Shown one piece after another: positions 1 to 6,014 of a stretch of DNA of 7,552 nucleotides. Below the pieces are notes generated by a model, which ran no database searches, had not been told where the DNA came from, and was given only the letters and a program-made list of their open reading frames with translations. This DNA comes from CAZADH01 sp964483805 (GTDB taxonomy: Bacteria; Muiribacteriota; Ozemobacteria; Ozemobacterales; Ozemobacteraceae). Position numbers and translations under genes: made by a program. The stretch spans positions 1 through 7,552 of the forward strand of contig CAZADH010000293.1 of NCBI GenBank assembly GCA_964483805.1. Reading direction: 5' to 3'. The stretch's first letter is position 1. Each line of letters starts with the position of its first letter.

Positions 1-1613
1 GGTGCAATGGGTTGCCCCAACAGCACACGCCACTCGCTGAGTTTCCGCAGGGTCGTGGCCAGGGTCCGCCGCATTTTGGCGTTACCGGCCGACTCGCCGG
101 CGACTCCAGCGGCGGCAACCGCGGCAACCGATTGCACGCGCGGCCACAGCGTCACCTCGGTGCGCTCCTCGCGCCGTCCGTCGGCGAGAATCGGCTGATC
201 GCCAGCCATGTGCCGCCCCACCGGCTCGCAGACGATTGGCCCCAGTGCCTTGCCTTGATACACGGCCACTCCCGCGCGCTCATCAGCCACCGGCACCCGG
301 GCGATCAACCAGCGGTGCCAGACCGCCGCCCGCCCCCCGATCCGCATCGGTGCGGGCGCGAGACAGTAGCCGAACCGCCCGCCACCCTGCAGGAGCGCGG
401 CGAGTTTCAGCAGTTCGTTGCGGTCACGGCGCAAACCATTGTAGCATACATTGTATTTCTCATCCCAGATCACCGCGGCGGCCGCCATGGGCTTGCCGTA
501 GAGCCCCAGATCGTCGGGATTCTCCGACAACAACGCCACCGAGGCGCGATCGTCGAACGCGCCTGCCACCGCAGCATACACGTCGCGCGACACGCGCTGG
601 AACCGGTGCCGGCGCGGCAGATGGGTGGCGCGACGATGCCCATCCTCGGGGCGTTGTGCGTCCGGTCGCTCGTCGAGCCAGCCCGAATGCGGCACCCGCC
701 AACCCTCGGCCGGCACATCGTGCCCCGGAAAGAGCGACAACAAAGCGAACTGCCGGGCCCACGGTACCTGCCGCGCGAGCGCCTGGTACCCTTGATGCCC
801 GCAAAACACCAGGCTCATCGGCGACGGCACCAACGTCATCGTCCCATGTCGCCACGCGTTGGTGATCGACTCCGGCAACTGGCTCGCCCAGCGAAACGTC
901 AACAACCAGCGGGCCCCCGTTGCATCGCCACTTTCGTCGCACAGCAGGTCGCGCACCCACTCGGGAAAGCGCGCGGCCGTCCAGGTCGCGTTACCGGGTT
1001 CCGGCAGCGCCGGCAGAATGCGCACTCCCGCCCGCAACCAGTCTGCCGGTCGATCGCCGATCCCGGCCCCGGTGACGAAGCGCAACACCTCGGCAAACGC
1101 GGTCATCGCCGCCGGCGCACCGTCATGGGCCTCGTCGGCAAAAGCGTCCCAGAACAACCGCTCCGGGCCGAGGTGCGAGTTACCCAACAGCGTCCAGGGC
1201 ACACGCCCCTTGTCGTCCTGGGTGCGACTCAGCGCCAGCGGAATCATCAATACATCGTGTTGATCCGGTGCCCGGTCCCCCGCGTTGGCCAGGGCGGGGT
1301 TGTTCGCAAGCAGGGTCTTCGAAAACGCCCGACCATCAGCGATCCGCCAACGGCGCAACCGCTCGCCGATCACCCCGGCCGCATGCCGCAATCCCGGTGC
1401 CAGTTCTTGGACCTCGTCCCAGGGTGCCACCCGCCAGACCGGCCCCTCGTCGCGCCCCGGGTCCGTCGCAACCAACAGTGGATCCACGGCACCCGTCGGT
1501 TTCACCGCGCACCAGGGCGGCGGCATCACTTCCGAATACGCCGGAATCTCCCAGGCGTGCAGGGCATGCCACGCGCGCGCGTCATCCACAAGTTTCGCCC
1601 AGGTCGGGTTCAT
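1..1613 (-). CDS. Unrecognised large Trp-rich protein (3' end beyond window)
   Basis: I do not recognise this protein. The minus strand reads 537 codons from an ATG at 1613 to the left window edge with no stop, so the C-terminus is missing. Coding is supported by the ribosome binding site 10 nt upstream, by third codon positions that are richer in G/C than first positions, and by the same orientation as every other gene here. There is no signal peptide or evident membrane helix, so it is probably cytoplasmic. It is unusually rich in tryptophan: 23 in 537 residues, spread from W5 to W528. Landmarks include a run around 121-130 (VLMIPLALSR), then residues 131-157 ending in ERLFWDAF, a basic patch around 327-340, and a stretch around 369-400 containing YGKP, WDEKYNVCYNGL and RRDRNELLKL. 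I see no nucleotide-binding loop, metal-binding signature or helix-turn-helix. An intrinsic terminator upstream separates it from the carboxypeptidase gene, so it probably has its own promoter, but I could not pick out convincing -35/-10 boxes. Sure it is a gene; function unknown. Confidence 0.85.
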   Translation of the reverse strand, partial: MNPTWAKLVDDARAWHALHAWEIPAYSEVMPPPWCAVKPTGAVDPLLVATDPGRDEGPVWRVAPWDEVQELAPGLRHAAGVIGERLRRWRIADGRAFSKTLLANNPALANAGDRAPDQHDVLMIPLALSRTQDDKGRVPWTLLGNSHLGPERLFWDAFADEAHDGAPAAMTAFAEVLRFVTGAGIGDRPADWLRAGVRILPALPEPGNATWTAARFPEWVRDLLCDESGDATGARWLLTFRWASQLPESITNAWRHGTMTLVPSPMSLVFCGHQGYQALARQVPWARQFALLSLFPGHDVPAEGWRVPHSGWLDERPDAQRPEDGHRRATHLPRRHRFQRVSRDVYAAVAGAFDDRASVALLSENPDDLGLYGKPMAAAAVIWDEKYNVCYNGLRRDRNELLKLAALLQGGGRFGYCLAPAPMRIGGRAAVWHRWLIARVPVADERAGVAVYQGKALGPIVCEPVGRHMAGDQPILADGRREERTEVTLWPRVQSVAAVAAAGVAGESAGNAKMRRTLATTLRKLSEWRVLLGQPIA

Positions 1614-1623
1614 GACCTCAGTT

Positions 1624-1629
1624 CTCCTC
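1624..1629 (-). promoter_or_regulatory. Ribosome binding site of the unrecognised gene
   Basis: The minus strand reads GAGGAG, ending 10 nt before the ATG at 1613. The frame stays open upstream of this ATG and contains two GTG codons, but neither has a comparable purine-rich motif. This site therefore decides the start. Confidence 0.65.
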
Positions 1630-1662
1630 GCCTGTTCTTGCGGCACCACGCGCCGCGTACAG

Positions 1663-1693
1663 AAAAAACCGGGGGAAATCGCTTTCGCCCCGG
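1663..1693 (-). terminator. Rho-independent terminator after the carboxypeptidase gene
   Basis: On the minus strand, CCGGGG pairs with CCCCGG. After one bulged C the stem continues with GAAA pairing TTTC, closed by a GCGA (GNRA-type) tetraloop. Six T residues follow the stem immediately (1668-1663). This is a complete intrinsic terminator: a 10-bp, largely GC stem plus a U-tract. It lies about 45 nt after the stop of the M14 gene and upstream of the next gene, so it ends the carboxypeptidase transcript and makes the next gene a separate unit. Confidence 0.9.
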
Positions 1694-1738
1694 CTCTCTC
1701 TCGTTTGCCCGCCTACACGGCACGGGCCACGGGTTTCA

Positions 1739-3199
1739 TCAATACGTGATATTGCTATGCACCTGCTCGAACTTGCGGCGCTGGGCGACCAACTTCAACG
1801 TGCTGGTCACCGCTTGACCGGCCGGGGCCTTCTCGATCGCCCTCAGCGTCGAGTCTTTGCCAGCCACCTCTTCGGCCAACACCCGCCGTGCCAGAACCTT
1901 CTGCACCGCCTCGAGGCTCGCCGACGCTGCGTCATGGTTCTTGGCGAAAGCAGCGAGGTCGTTGAGGGCAGCGACGGCCGACGGCGTGTCGAGTTCGCTG
2001 ATGTTCTGGGCACCCTGCGGCGTGATCAGGCCGTACGTGCCGGCCTTGTCGATCAGATGCAGAACCGCGGGCACATTGGCGGCGCAGATGTTCGCAATCT
2101 CGCTCGGCTGCGGGATGAACGTGCGGGCCAGTTCGAAGGTGAACGAAAGGCTCTTGAGCTGACCATACATGAAGTCGTCGGTGTCGCCCGAGGACGGATA
2201 CAGGTCGCAACTCTCTTGCGGCGTGTATTTGTTGAACGCGGCCATCTCGCCGGCGAACTTGGCAAACACCGCCTGATCGGGATTCGTAACGCCCGAAGCG
2301 TAGCTCCAAGGGTAGAGAATCAATTCAGAGTAGCTGTGGAAGGTGATGTCGGCCGAGAACCGCATCTTCGTCGCGAAGTCGCGAATCGCCTGGGTCTCGG
2401 GTTCACTGAAGGCACTCGGCCCACGATAGGTGTCGGCGCCCGGGCTGTTGCTCGTGCCGGCCCCACCCCACTGATAACCGTAGTTGCGGTTGGGATCGAC
2501 GCCGTAACTGCCATCGCTGTTCTTGCGGCGGTTCTTGCGCCAGTAGCGCTCTTTGGTCTGGCTGTAGGTCACGCCGTCGGGATTGACCATCGGCACGAAC
2601 CAGATCTCGCGCGTGTCGACCAGGCGGGTGAGCCGCTCGTCGGTGCCATACCCCTCGACCAGCGCTTTCAGCGTGGCCATCGGCACTTCGACAGAGATCC
2701 ACTCGCGGGAGTGGTGGGCGCCCATGATCAGAACCCGGGGCTCTTTCTCATCGGCGTTGACGTTCTTGCTGATCTTCAGCGCCCAGATGTCGCGCCCTTC
2801 GCAGCTCTTGCCGATCGACTCGAGCTTGCACAGGGTCGGCTTCGCCGCGACGTACCCCTTGAGCGTCTCGACCATGGTGTCGTAGGTGAAGTATTGCGGC
2901 GCCGCCGAAGCGCGCTGCGCCGACATGATGCCGGCAATGTATTTGTCGAGGTCAGCGATCAACACGTTGTATTTCGGATGCTGCCGGGCGACTTTCTTCA
3001 TCTCGGTCTGGTTGACCACGATCTCGACGAAGCCGTCACCCACCCGGGCGATGTCGACGCCTTTATTGGCCATGGCGATGATCTGGGCCTTGTTCACGCC
3101 CTCGAATCGCACCAACGAGTCGATCGCAAAAACCGACCCGGCCGCGCCGACAAAAACCGCAACCATCAGAACCAATGCTGCAACCGCTGAACGCTTCAT
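1739..3199 (-). CDS. Secreted M14 zinc carboxypeptidase (pre-pro-enzyme)
   Basis: This enzyme should remove single C-terminal amino acids from peptides outside the cytoplasm. It has 486 residues. Residues 1-25 form a Sec-type signal peptide (Lys/Arg, hydrophobic core, VFA before the cut). About 26-100 looks like a pro-region, about 103-385 is the catalytic domain, and 386-486 is an extra, mostly helical tail. In bovine carboxypeptidase A numbering the whole active site is present. The zinc ligands are H163, E166 (HSRE) and H288 (THE segment FHSY). Substrate-binding residues are R224 (R127), N237-R238 (N144-R145, in DPNRNY) and Y334 (Y248). The catalytic Glu is E356 (E270, in FTFEL). The position matching CPA Ile255 is D341, as in carboxypeptidase B, suggesting preference for C-terminal Lys/Arg; this is inference. 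Four cysteines (124, 133, 331, 372) could form two disulfides. The ATG at 3199 has GGAG 8 nt upstream. A terminator follows the gene and a candidate promoter precedes it, so it is probably monocistronic. Confidence 0.96.
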   Translation of the reverse strand: MKRSAVAALVLMVAVFVGAAGSVFAIDSLVRFEGVNKAQIIAMANKGVDIARVGDGFVEIVVNQTEMKKVARQHPKYNVLIADLDKYIAGIMSAQRASAAPQYFTYDTMVETLKGYVAAKPTLCKLESIGKSCEGRDIWALKISKNVNADEKEPRVLIMGAHHSREWISVEVPMATLKALVEGYGTDERLTRLVDTREIWFVPMVNPDGVTYSQTKERYWRKNRRKNSDGSYGVDPNRNYGYQWGGAGTSNSPGADTYRGPSAFSEPETQAIRDFATKMRFSADITFHSYSELILYPWSYASGVTNPDQAVFAKFAGEMAAFNKYTPQESCDLYPSSGDTDDFMYGQLKSLSFTFELARTFIPQPSEIANICAANVPAVLHLIDKAGTYGLITPQGAQNISELDTPSAVAALNDLAAFAKNHDAASASLEAVQKVLARRVLAEEVAGKDSTLRAIEKAPAGQAVTSTLKLVAQRRKFEQVHSNITY

Positions 3200-3207
3200 T
3201 CTCGCTT

Positions 3208-3211
3208 CTCC
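3208..3211 (-). promoter_or_regulatory. Ribosome binding site of the M14 carboxypeptidase gene
   Basis: The minus strand reads TGGAGAAG, with the GGAG core 8 nt before the ATG at 3199. The spacing is standard, and this start gives a complete signal peptide. Confidence 0.7.
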
Positions 3212-3291
3212 ATTTTACTGCGGTGTTTAGAACTGCTGCGGCCCCATGCCGCGAAAGAGTGATACGCGATACTTCGGTACAATACCCTGTG

Positions 3292-3321
3292 AGTATATTC
3301 CATCTTGACAGAGAAATGCAA
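3292..3321 (-). promoter_or_regulatory. Candidate sigma-70-type promoter for the carboxypeptidase gene
   Basis: On the minus strand, TTGCAT (3321-3316) and TATACT (3297-3292, five of six matches to TATAAT) are 18 nt apart in a locally AT-rich stretch of an otherwise GC-rich window. Transcription would start near 3285, leaving a leader of about 85 nt. A short inverted repeat, GGTA-TTG-TACC (3286-3276), lies at the predicted start point, and a repeat GTATC-GC-GTATC (3272-3261) follows. Either could be an operator, but both are short. The -35 match is weak. Confidence 0.4.
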
Positions 3322-3418
3322 ACTTCTGTGCAACGTTGTGCGGGTGCCATCGACAGGCCAACGCCGTGCATGCCACGGCCGAATCTGGCGCTTCATCCCG
3401 CTCTTGCAGCGTACCCCG

Positions 3419-3458
3419 GGCCATCCCTTCCGGGATATGCCGTCGTCGCCGAACGACG
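3419..3458 (-). other. Two small hairpins downstream of ymdB
   Basis: Just after the ymdB stop the minus strand can form CGTCGT/ACGACG (3458-3453 with 3446-3441). It can then form a second stem, roughly 3441-3419, with a GGAA tetraloop flanked by ATCCC/GGGAT. The two share only the boundary base. No U-tract follows, so this is not a convincing intrinsic terminator. It could be a 3'-end stabiliser or part of a Rho-dependent end for the rny-ymdB transcript. The rest of the 264-nt gap (3463-3200) holds the carboxypeptidase promoter candidate and no credible gene. Confidence 0.3.
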
Positions 3459-3463
3459 TCCGA

Positions 3464-4291
3464 TCAACCGCTCCAGCCGCTGCCGTCCGACCACGGCGGC
3501 TCGGTCGGGGCCGCCGCAGCCTTCTCGTGCAGGCGCACGCGCGCGACGCGCGTCGCCCGGATGCCATCGATTTCGACGACCAGACCCTCGAGACGCCCCA
3601 GTCCCTCGGCGACGCGAAACGGCTCCGGACTCGCATGGATGAACCGCCGCAACACGACACCGCTATCGATGCCCAGCACGGAGTCGATAGCCCCATTCAT
3701 GCCCAGATCGGTGAGCACAGCCGTGCCGGCGGCGGTGACCCGTTCATCACCGGTCTGTACATGCGTGTGGGTGCCGACGACCGCCGCCACTCTGCCGTCG
3801 AGATGCGCCGTCAATGCCAATTTTTCAGAGGTCGCCTCGGCATGAAAATCGACGACGATCGGTACCCCCGCAGCCACCGACTTCACCAGTTCGGTGGCGG
3901 TGTGAAACGGACAATCGGCCGGTTCTTGAAAGACACGGCCACACAGGTTGATCACCGCCAGCGCCGGTTTGCCGTTGCCGCCGAGCACCCGCAGCCCGGA
4001 CCCCGCCAAGCGCCCGCCGCCCAGATTCTGCGGGCGCAGCAACGGCGCCTTGGCTACCAACGTGTCCCAGTCGTCACGCGCAAACAGGTGGTTGCCACTC
4101 GTCCCCAGATCGACACCGGCGCGCATCATTTCGTCGAGATGGTTCGGGCCGATGCCTTTGCCATGCGTGATGTTCTCGAGGTTCGCCACCACCCAGTCGA
4201 GCGCCCACAGCCGGCGCAATTCCGGCACCCAGCGAGTCACCACCCGCCGCCCCGGCGCCCCACAGACATCCCCCAGCAACATCACCCGCAT
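3464..4291 (-). CDS. ymdB: YmdB-family metallophosphoesterase (TIGR00282 type)
   Basis: Cytoplasmic dinuclear-metal phosphoesterase of the YmdB family. The Bacillus subtilis member hydrolyses 2',3'- and 3',5'-cyclic nucleotides and influences biofilm and motility decisions. The product has 275 residues, close to the family's usual size of about 265. All signature residues fall at the Bacillus positions when the ATG at 4291 is used: D8 (GD), E39-N40 (LEN), N67-H68 (SGNH), H150 (DFHAE), and H175 and H177 (GTHTHV). That agreement, plus a GGAGGG 8 nt upstream, fixes the start; a GTG at 4300 in the same frame lies inside the ribosome binding site and is rejected. The usual NGEN motif reads NLEN here, keeping the Glu and Asn. 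It lies 75 nt downstream of rny in the same orientation, a conserved pairing that supports cotranscription, although a perfect palindrome sits in the gap. The last 20 or so residues, rich in Ala, Pro, Gly and Ser, extend past the family core. Confidence 0.96.
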   Translation of the reverse strand: MRVMLLGDVCGAPGRRVVTRWVPELRRLWALDWVVANLENITHGKGIGPNHLDEMMRAGVDLGTSGNHLFARDDWDTLVAKAPLLRPQNLGGGRLAGSGLRVLGGNGKPALAVINLCGRVFQEPADCPFHTATELVKSVAAGVPIVVDFHAEATSEKLALTAHLDGRVAAVVGTHTHVQTGDERVTAAGTAVLTDLGMNGAIDSVLGIDSGVVLRRFIHASPEPFRVAEGLGRLEGLVVEIDGIRATRVARVRLHEKAAAAPTEPPWSDGSGWSG

Positions 4292-4299
4292 AAAACGCA

Positions 4300-4305
4300 C
4301 CCTCC
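4300..4305 (-). promoter_or_regulatory. Ribosome binding site of ymdB
   Basis: GGAGGG on the minus strand ends 8 nt before the ATG at 4291. It starts only 7 nt after the 26-bp palindrome, so folding of that palindrome in RNA could affect ribosome access. It rules out the GTG at 4300 as the start. Confidence 0.8.
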
Positions 4306-4312
4306 AAACGAA

Positions 4313-4338
4313 GGGGACAGACCCTAGGGTCTGTCCCC
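4313..4338. repeat. Perfect 26-bp palindrome, REP-like, between rny and ymdB
   Basis: GGGGACAGACCC, then TA, then GGGTCTGTCCCC: all 26 bases are self-complementary, so both strands read identically. In RNA it gives an 11-bp stem with a CUAG loop. Neither side has the U-tract of a terminator in the direction of the operon; on the plus strand ATTTTG follows, too short to be convincing. From memory, GGGGACAGACCC-type palindromes recur in many bacterial genomes as REP-like dispersed elements, often associated with IS200-like (RAYT/Y1) transposases. I cannot check copy number here and saw no second copy in the window. Inside an operon such an element can stabilise the upstream message or tune expression of the downstream gene. 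Confidence 0.85.
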
Positions 4339-4366
4339 ATTTTGACCGAGGTCTTCGCGAAGCCGA

Positions 4367-5905
4367 TTAACGGGCCACGTCGGCGGTTCGGGTCTCGCGG
4401 ATGACGACCACTTTAACCTGTCCCGGGTATTCCATTTCGGCTTCGATCTTCTTGACGATGTCGCGACACAGTTTCGGTGCCGCAACGTCGTCGATCTCTT
4501 CCGGCCTGACCATGACGCGGATCTCGCGACCCGCCTGGTTTGCATAGGCCTGCGCCACGCCCTTGAAGCTGGTGGCCACACTCTCGAGTCCTTCGAGCCG
4601 CTTGATGTAGGCATCGAGCGACTCGCTGCGCGCACCACGCCGCGCCGCCGAAATCGCGTCGGCCGCAGCAATGAGCACGGCCTCGACGGTTTCGAACGGG
4701 ACATCTTCGTGGTGAGCGGCGATCGCATTGACCACCTTGGGGATCTCGTTGAACTTGCGGGCAAAATCGGCGCCCAGGGCGGCGTGGTTGCCCTCGTCGC
4801 TCTCGATGACCTTGCCGATGTCGTGCAGCAACCCGGCACGCCGCGCCAACTGGGCGTTTGCGCCCAACTCGGCAGCCATGTTGCTGGCCAGGGTCGCCAC
4901 CTCGATCGAGTGCTGCAGCACGTTTTGTCCATACGATGTGCGGAAGTTCAAGCGACCGATGATCTCGACGACCTCGGGCGGCACACCCTGCAGACCCAGC
5001 GCCAGAACCGCCTGTTCGCCGGCTTCTTTGACCCGCAGCGAGACTTCTTTCTGGGCCTTCTCGACCATCTCTTCGATCTTGGCCGGATGGATACGGCCAT
5101 CGAGAGTCAACAGCTCCATGGCCGTGCGGGCCACTTCGCGCTTGATCGGCTCGAACCCCGACAGGACCACGGCCTCGGGGGTGTCGTCGATGATGACATC
5201 GACACCGGTGAGATTCTCGAAGGTGCGAATGTTGCGACCTTCGCGACCGATGATGCGCCCCTTCATCTCTTCGTTGGGCAACTCGACGACGGACACCAAC
5301 GGATCGATGGTGTGATCGGTGGCGCACCGTTGAATCGAGGTGGCCAGCACTTCGCGGGCCTTCTTATCACAGGTTTCTTTCAGGCGGTTCTCGTGCTCGT
5401 TGACCTTGACCGCCAGATCGTAGTTGAGCTCGGTCTCGAGTCGCTTGAACAGCTCTTCCTTGGCGATTTCCGGTGAGAGCCCGGCGATGCGCTCGAGTTC
5501 ACGGCGCTGCTGCTCGAGCAGTTGCTCGCCGTCGGCCTTGAGCTTGTCGATCTCGGTCTCGCGACCGCGCAGCTTTTCTTCGCGCTTCTCGAGTGCATCC
5601 GACTTCTGGTCAATGCGTTCGATCTTGTGCTCGAGCTGACGCTCGAGGCGTTCGATCTCCTGCTTCTTCTTTTTCTGCTCGGCCTCTTGCTGCTTCTTGA
5701 TCTTGACCTCGCGCTCCTTCCAGGCCTTTTTCGCTTTTTCGATCTCGGCCTGAACGCGTCCCTCGGTCTGCTTGAGCAGCTCGTCGGCTTTCGCCTGCGC
5801 CGCGGTCTCGACATCTTCGCCGCGTCGCTGTGCCAGGTATCCTTTAACGATGTAGCCGATCACCAGACCGACCACAGCGCCTATCAAGACGTAGACAATT
5901 TCCAT
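4367..5905 (-). CDS. rny: Ribonuclease Y, membrane-anchored endoribonuclease
   Basis: RNase Y starts the decay and processing of mRNA by endonucleolytic cleavage at the inner face of the membrane. From the ATG at 5905 it has 512 residues, against about 520 in Bacillus. Residues 2-22 form the N-terminal membrane helix. About 30-180 is a highly charged Glu/Lys/Arg/Gln coiled coil. About 200-270 is a KH RNA-binding domain with the GxxG loop GREG at 220-223. The HD domain lies at about 330-430, with H332, the H361-D362 pair in LLHDIGK, H398-H399 and D416 as metal-site candidates; a conserved C-terminal domain follows to 512. An ATG at 5986 would add 27 residues before the anchor, but it lacks a ribosome binding site and its extension would encode a strong hairpin. 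The family normally begins at the anchor, so 5905 is preferred. The ribosome binding site of the chosen start is unusually far upstream. ymdB follows after 75 nt. Confidence 0.97.
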   Translation of the reverse strand: MEIVYVLIGAVVGLVIGYIVKGYLAQRRGEDVETAAQAKADELLKQTEGRVQAEIEKAKKAWKEREVKIKKQQEAEQKKKKQEIERLERQLEHKIERIDQKSDALEKREEKLRGRETEIDKLKADGEQLLEQQRRELERIAGLSPEIAKEELFKRLETELNYDLAVKVNEHENRLKETCDKKAREVLATSIQRCATDHTIDPLVSVVELPNEEMKGRIIGREGRNIRTFENLTGVDVIIDDTPEAVVLSGFEPIKREVARTAMELLTLDGRIHPAKIEEMVEKAQKEVSLRVKEAGEQAVLALGLQGVPPEVVEIIGRLNFRTSYGQNVLQHSIEVATLASNMAAELGANAQLARRAGLLHDIGKVIESDEGNHAALGADFARKFNEIPKVVNAIAAHHEDVPFETVEAVLIAAADAISAARRGARSESLDAYIKRLEGLESVATSFKGVAQAYANQAGREIRVMVRPEEIDDVAAPKLCRDIVKKIEAEMEYPGQVKVVVIRETRTADVAR

Positions 5906-5920
5906 GGCGGTTGCTACGAA

Positions 5921-5926
5921 CCCTCC
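5921..5926 (-). promoter_or_regulatory. Ribosome binding site of rny with unusually long spacing
   Basis: GGAGGG on the minus strand is the only strong Shine-Dalgarno match in the leader, but it ends 15 nt before the ATG at 5905; 5-10 nt is usual. No ATG, GTG or TTG lies in frame between them. Initiation may therefore be weak, or folding may bring the two closer. Confidence 0.55.
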
Positions 5927-5941
5927 AAGTTTATTTTGAGC

Positions 5942-5971
5942 ACCCGCGAGCGGCTTCACGCCGCCGCGGGT
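5942..5971 (-). other. Strong GC-rich hairpin in the rny leader
   Basis: ACCCGCG pairs with CGCGGGT, and after one bulged base five more pairs (GCCGC with GCGGC) close a 5-nt loop, giving a 12-bp stem. On the minus strand it is followed by GCTCAAAATAAAC, with no U-tract, so it is not an intrinsic terminator. It lies between the foldase stop and the rny ribosome binding site. If the candidate promoter at 6011-5982 is used, this hairpin would form almost at the 5' end of the rny mRNA, where stem-loops often protect transcripts. A role as a processing or autoregulatory element is speculation. Confidence 0.7.
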
Positions 5972-5981
5972 GGTCGATTCA

Positions 5982-6011
5982 TTCATATTTGTTGAAGTAG
6001 TTTCCGGTCAA
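5982..6011 (-). promoter_or_regulatory. rny: Candidate promoter for rny-ymdB
   Basis: On the minus strand, TTGACC (6011-6006, five of six matches to TTGACA) and TATGAA (5987-5982, four of six matches to TATAAT) are 18 nt apart, immediately after the stop codon of the foldase gene. Transcription would start near 5975, downstream of the ATG at 5986. That independently argues for 5905 as the rny start. Read-through from the foldase gene also remains possible because no terminator is seen. Confidence 0.4.
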
Positions 6012-6014
6012 CTG

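Noticed and set aside
438..460. Local AT-rich patch with a repeated TACAAT inside the unrecognised gene.
   Set aside because: It is in frame (two Tyr-Asn pairs) and needs no explanation beyond the coding sequence; no promoter geometry is visible.
12..1817. A 601-codon open frame on the plus strand, opposite the unrecognised gene and the end of the carboxypeptidase gene.
   Set aside because: Its codons are the exact mirror of the minus-strand frame, the translation is dominated by Arg, His, Pro and Gln, it runs antisense into the 3' end of the M14 gene, and the minus strand has the better third-position bias and a ribosome binding site. It is a long antisense shadow in GC-rich DNA.
1757..3190. 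A 477-codon plus-strand open frame lying opposite almost the whole M14 carboxypeptidase gene.
   Set aside because: The minus strand encodes an unmistakable M14 enzyme with every catalytic residue, so this frame is its antisense shadow.
3212..3217. TAAAAT on the minus strand as a -10 box just before the carboxypeptidase gene.
   Set aside because: Transcription would start at or after the ribosome binding site, and no -35 box lies 16-18 nt upstream.
3227..3424. A 65-codon minus-strand frame in the gap between ymdB and the carboxypeptidase gene.
   Set aside because: Its ATG is immediately preceded by purines with no spacing, the translation shows no family features, and it overlaps the promoter candidate. 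Length and composition fit chance.
4292..4300. GTG at 4300 as the ymdB start, giving 278 residues.
   Set aside because: It overlaps the GGAGGG ribosome binding site, whereas the ATG at 4291 has proper spacing and puts all conserved YmdB residues at their usual numbers.
5380..5860. Low-complexity purine/pyrimidine-biased tract within rny that could look like a repeat.
   Set aside because: It is the Glu/Lys/Arg-rich coiled coil typical of RNase Y; the bias follows from codon composition.
5906..5986. A 27-residue N-terminal extension of RNase Y from the ATG at 5986.
   Set aside because: No ribosome binding site precedes it, it would encode the GC-rich hairpin, the proposed transcript starts after it, and RNase Y normally begins at its membrane helix.
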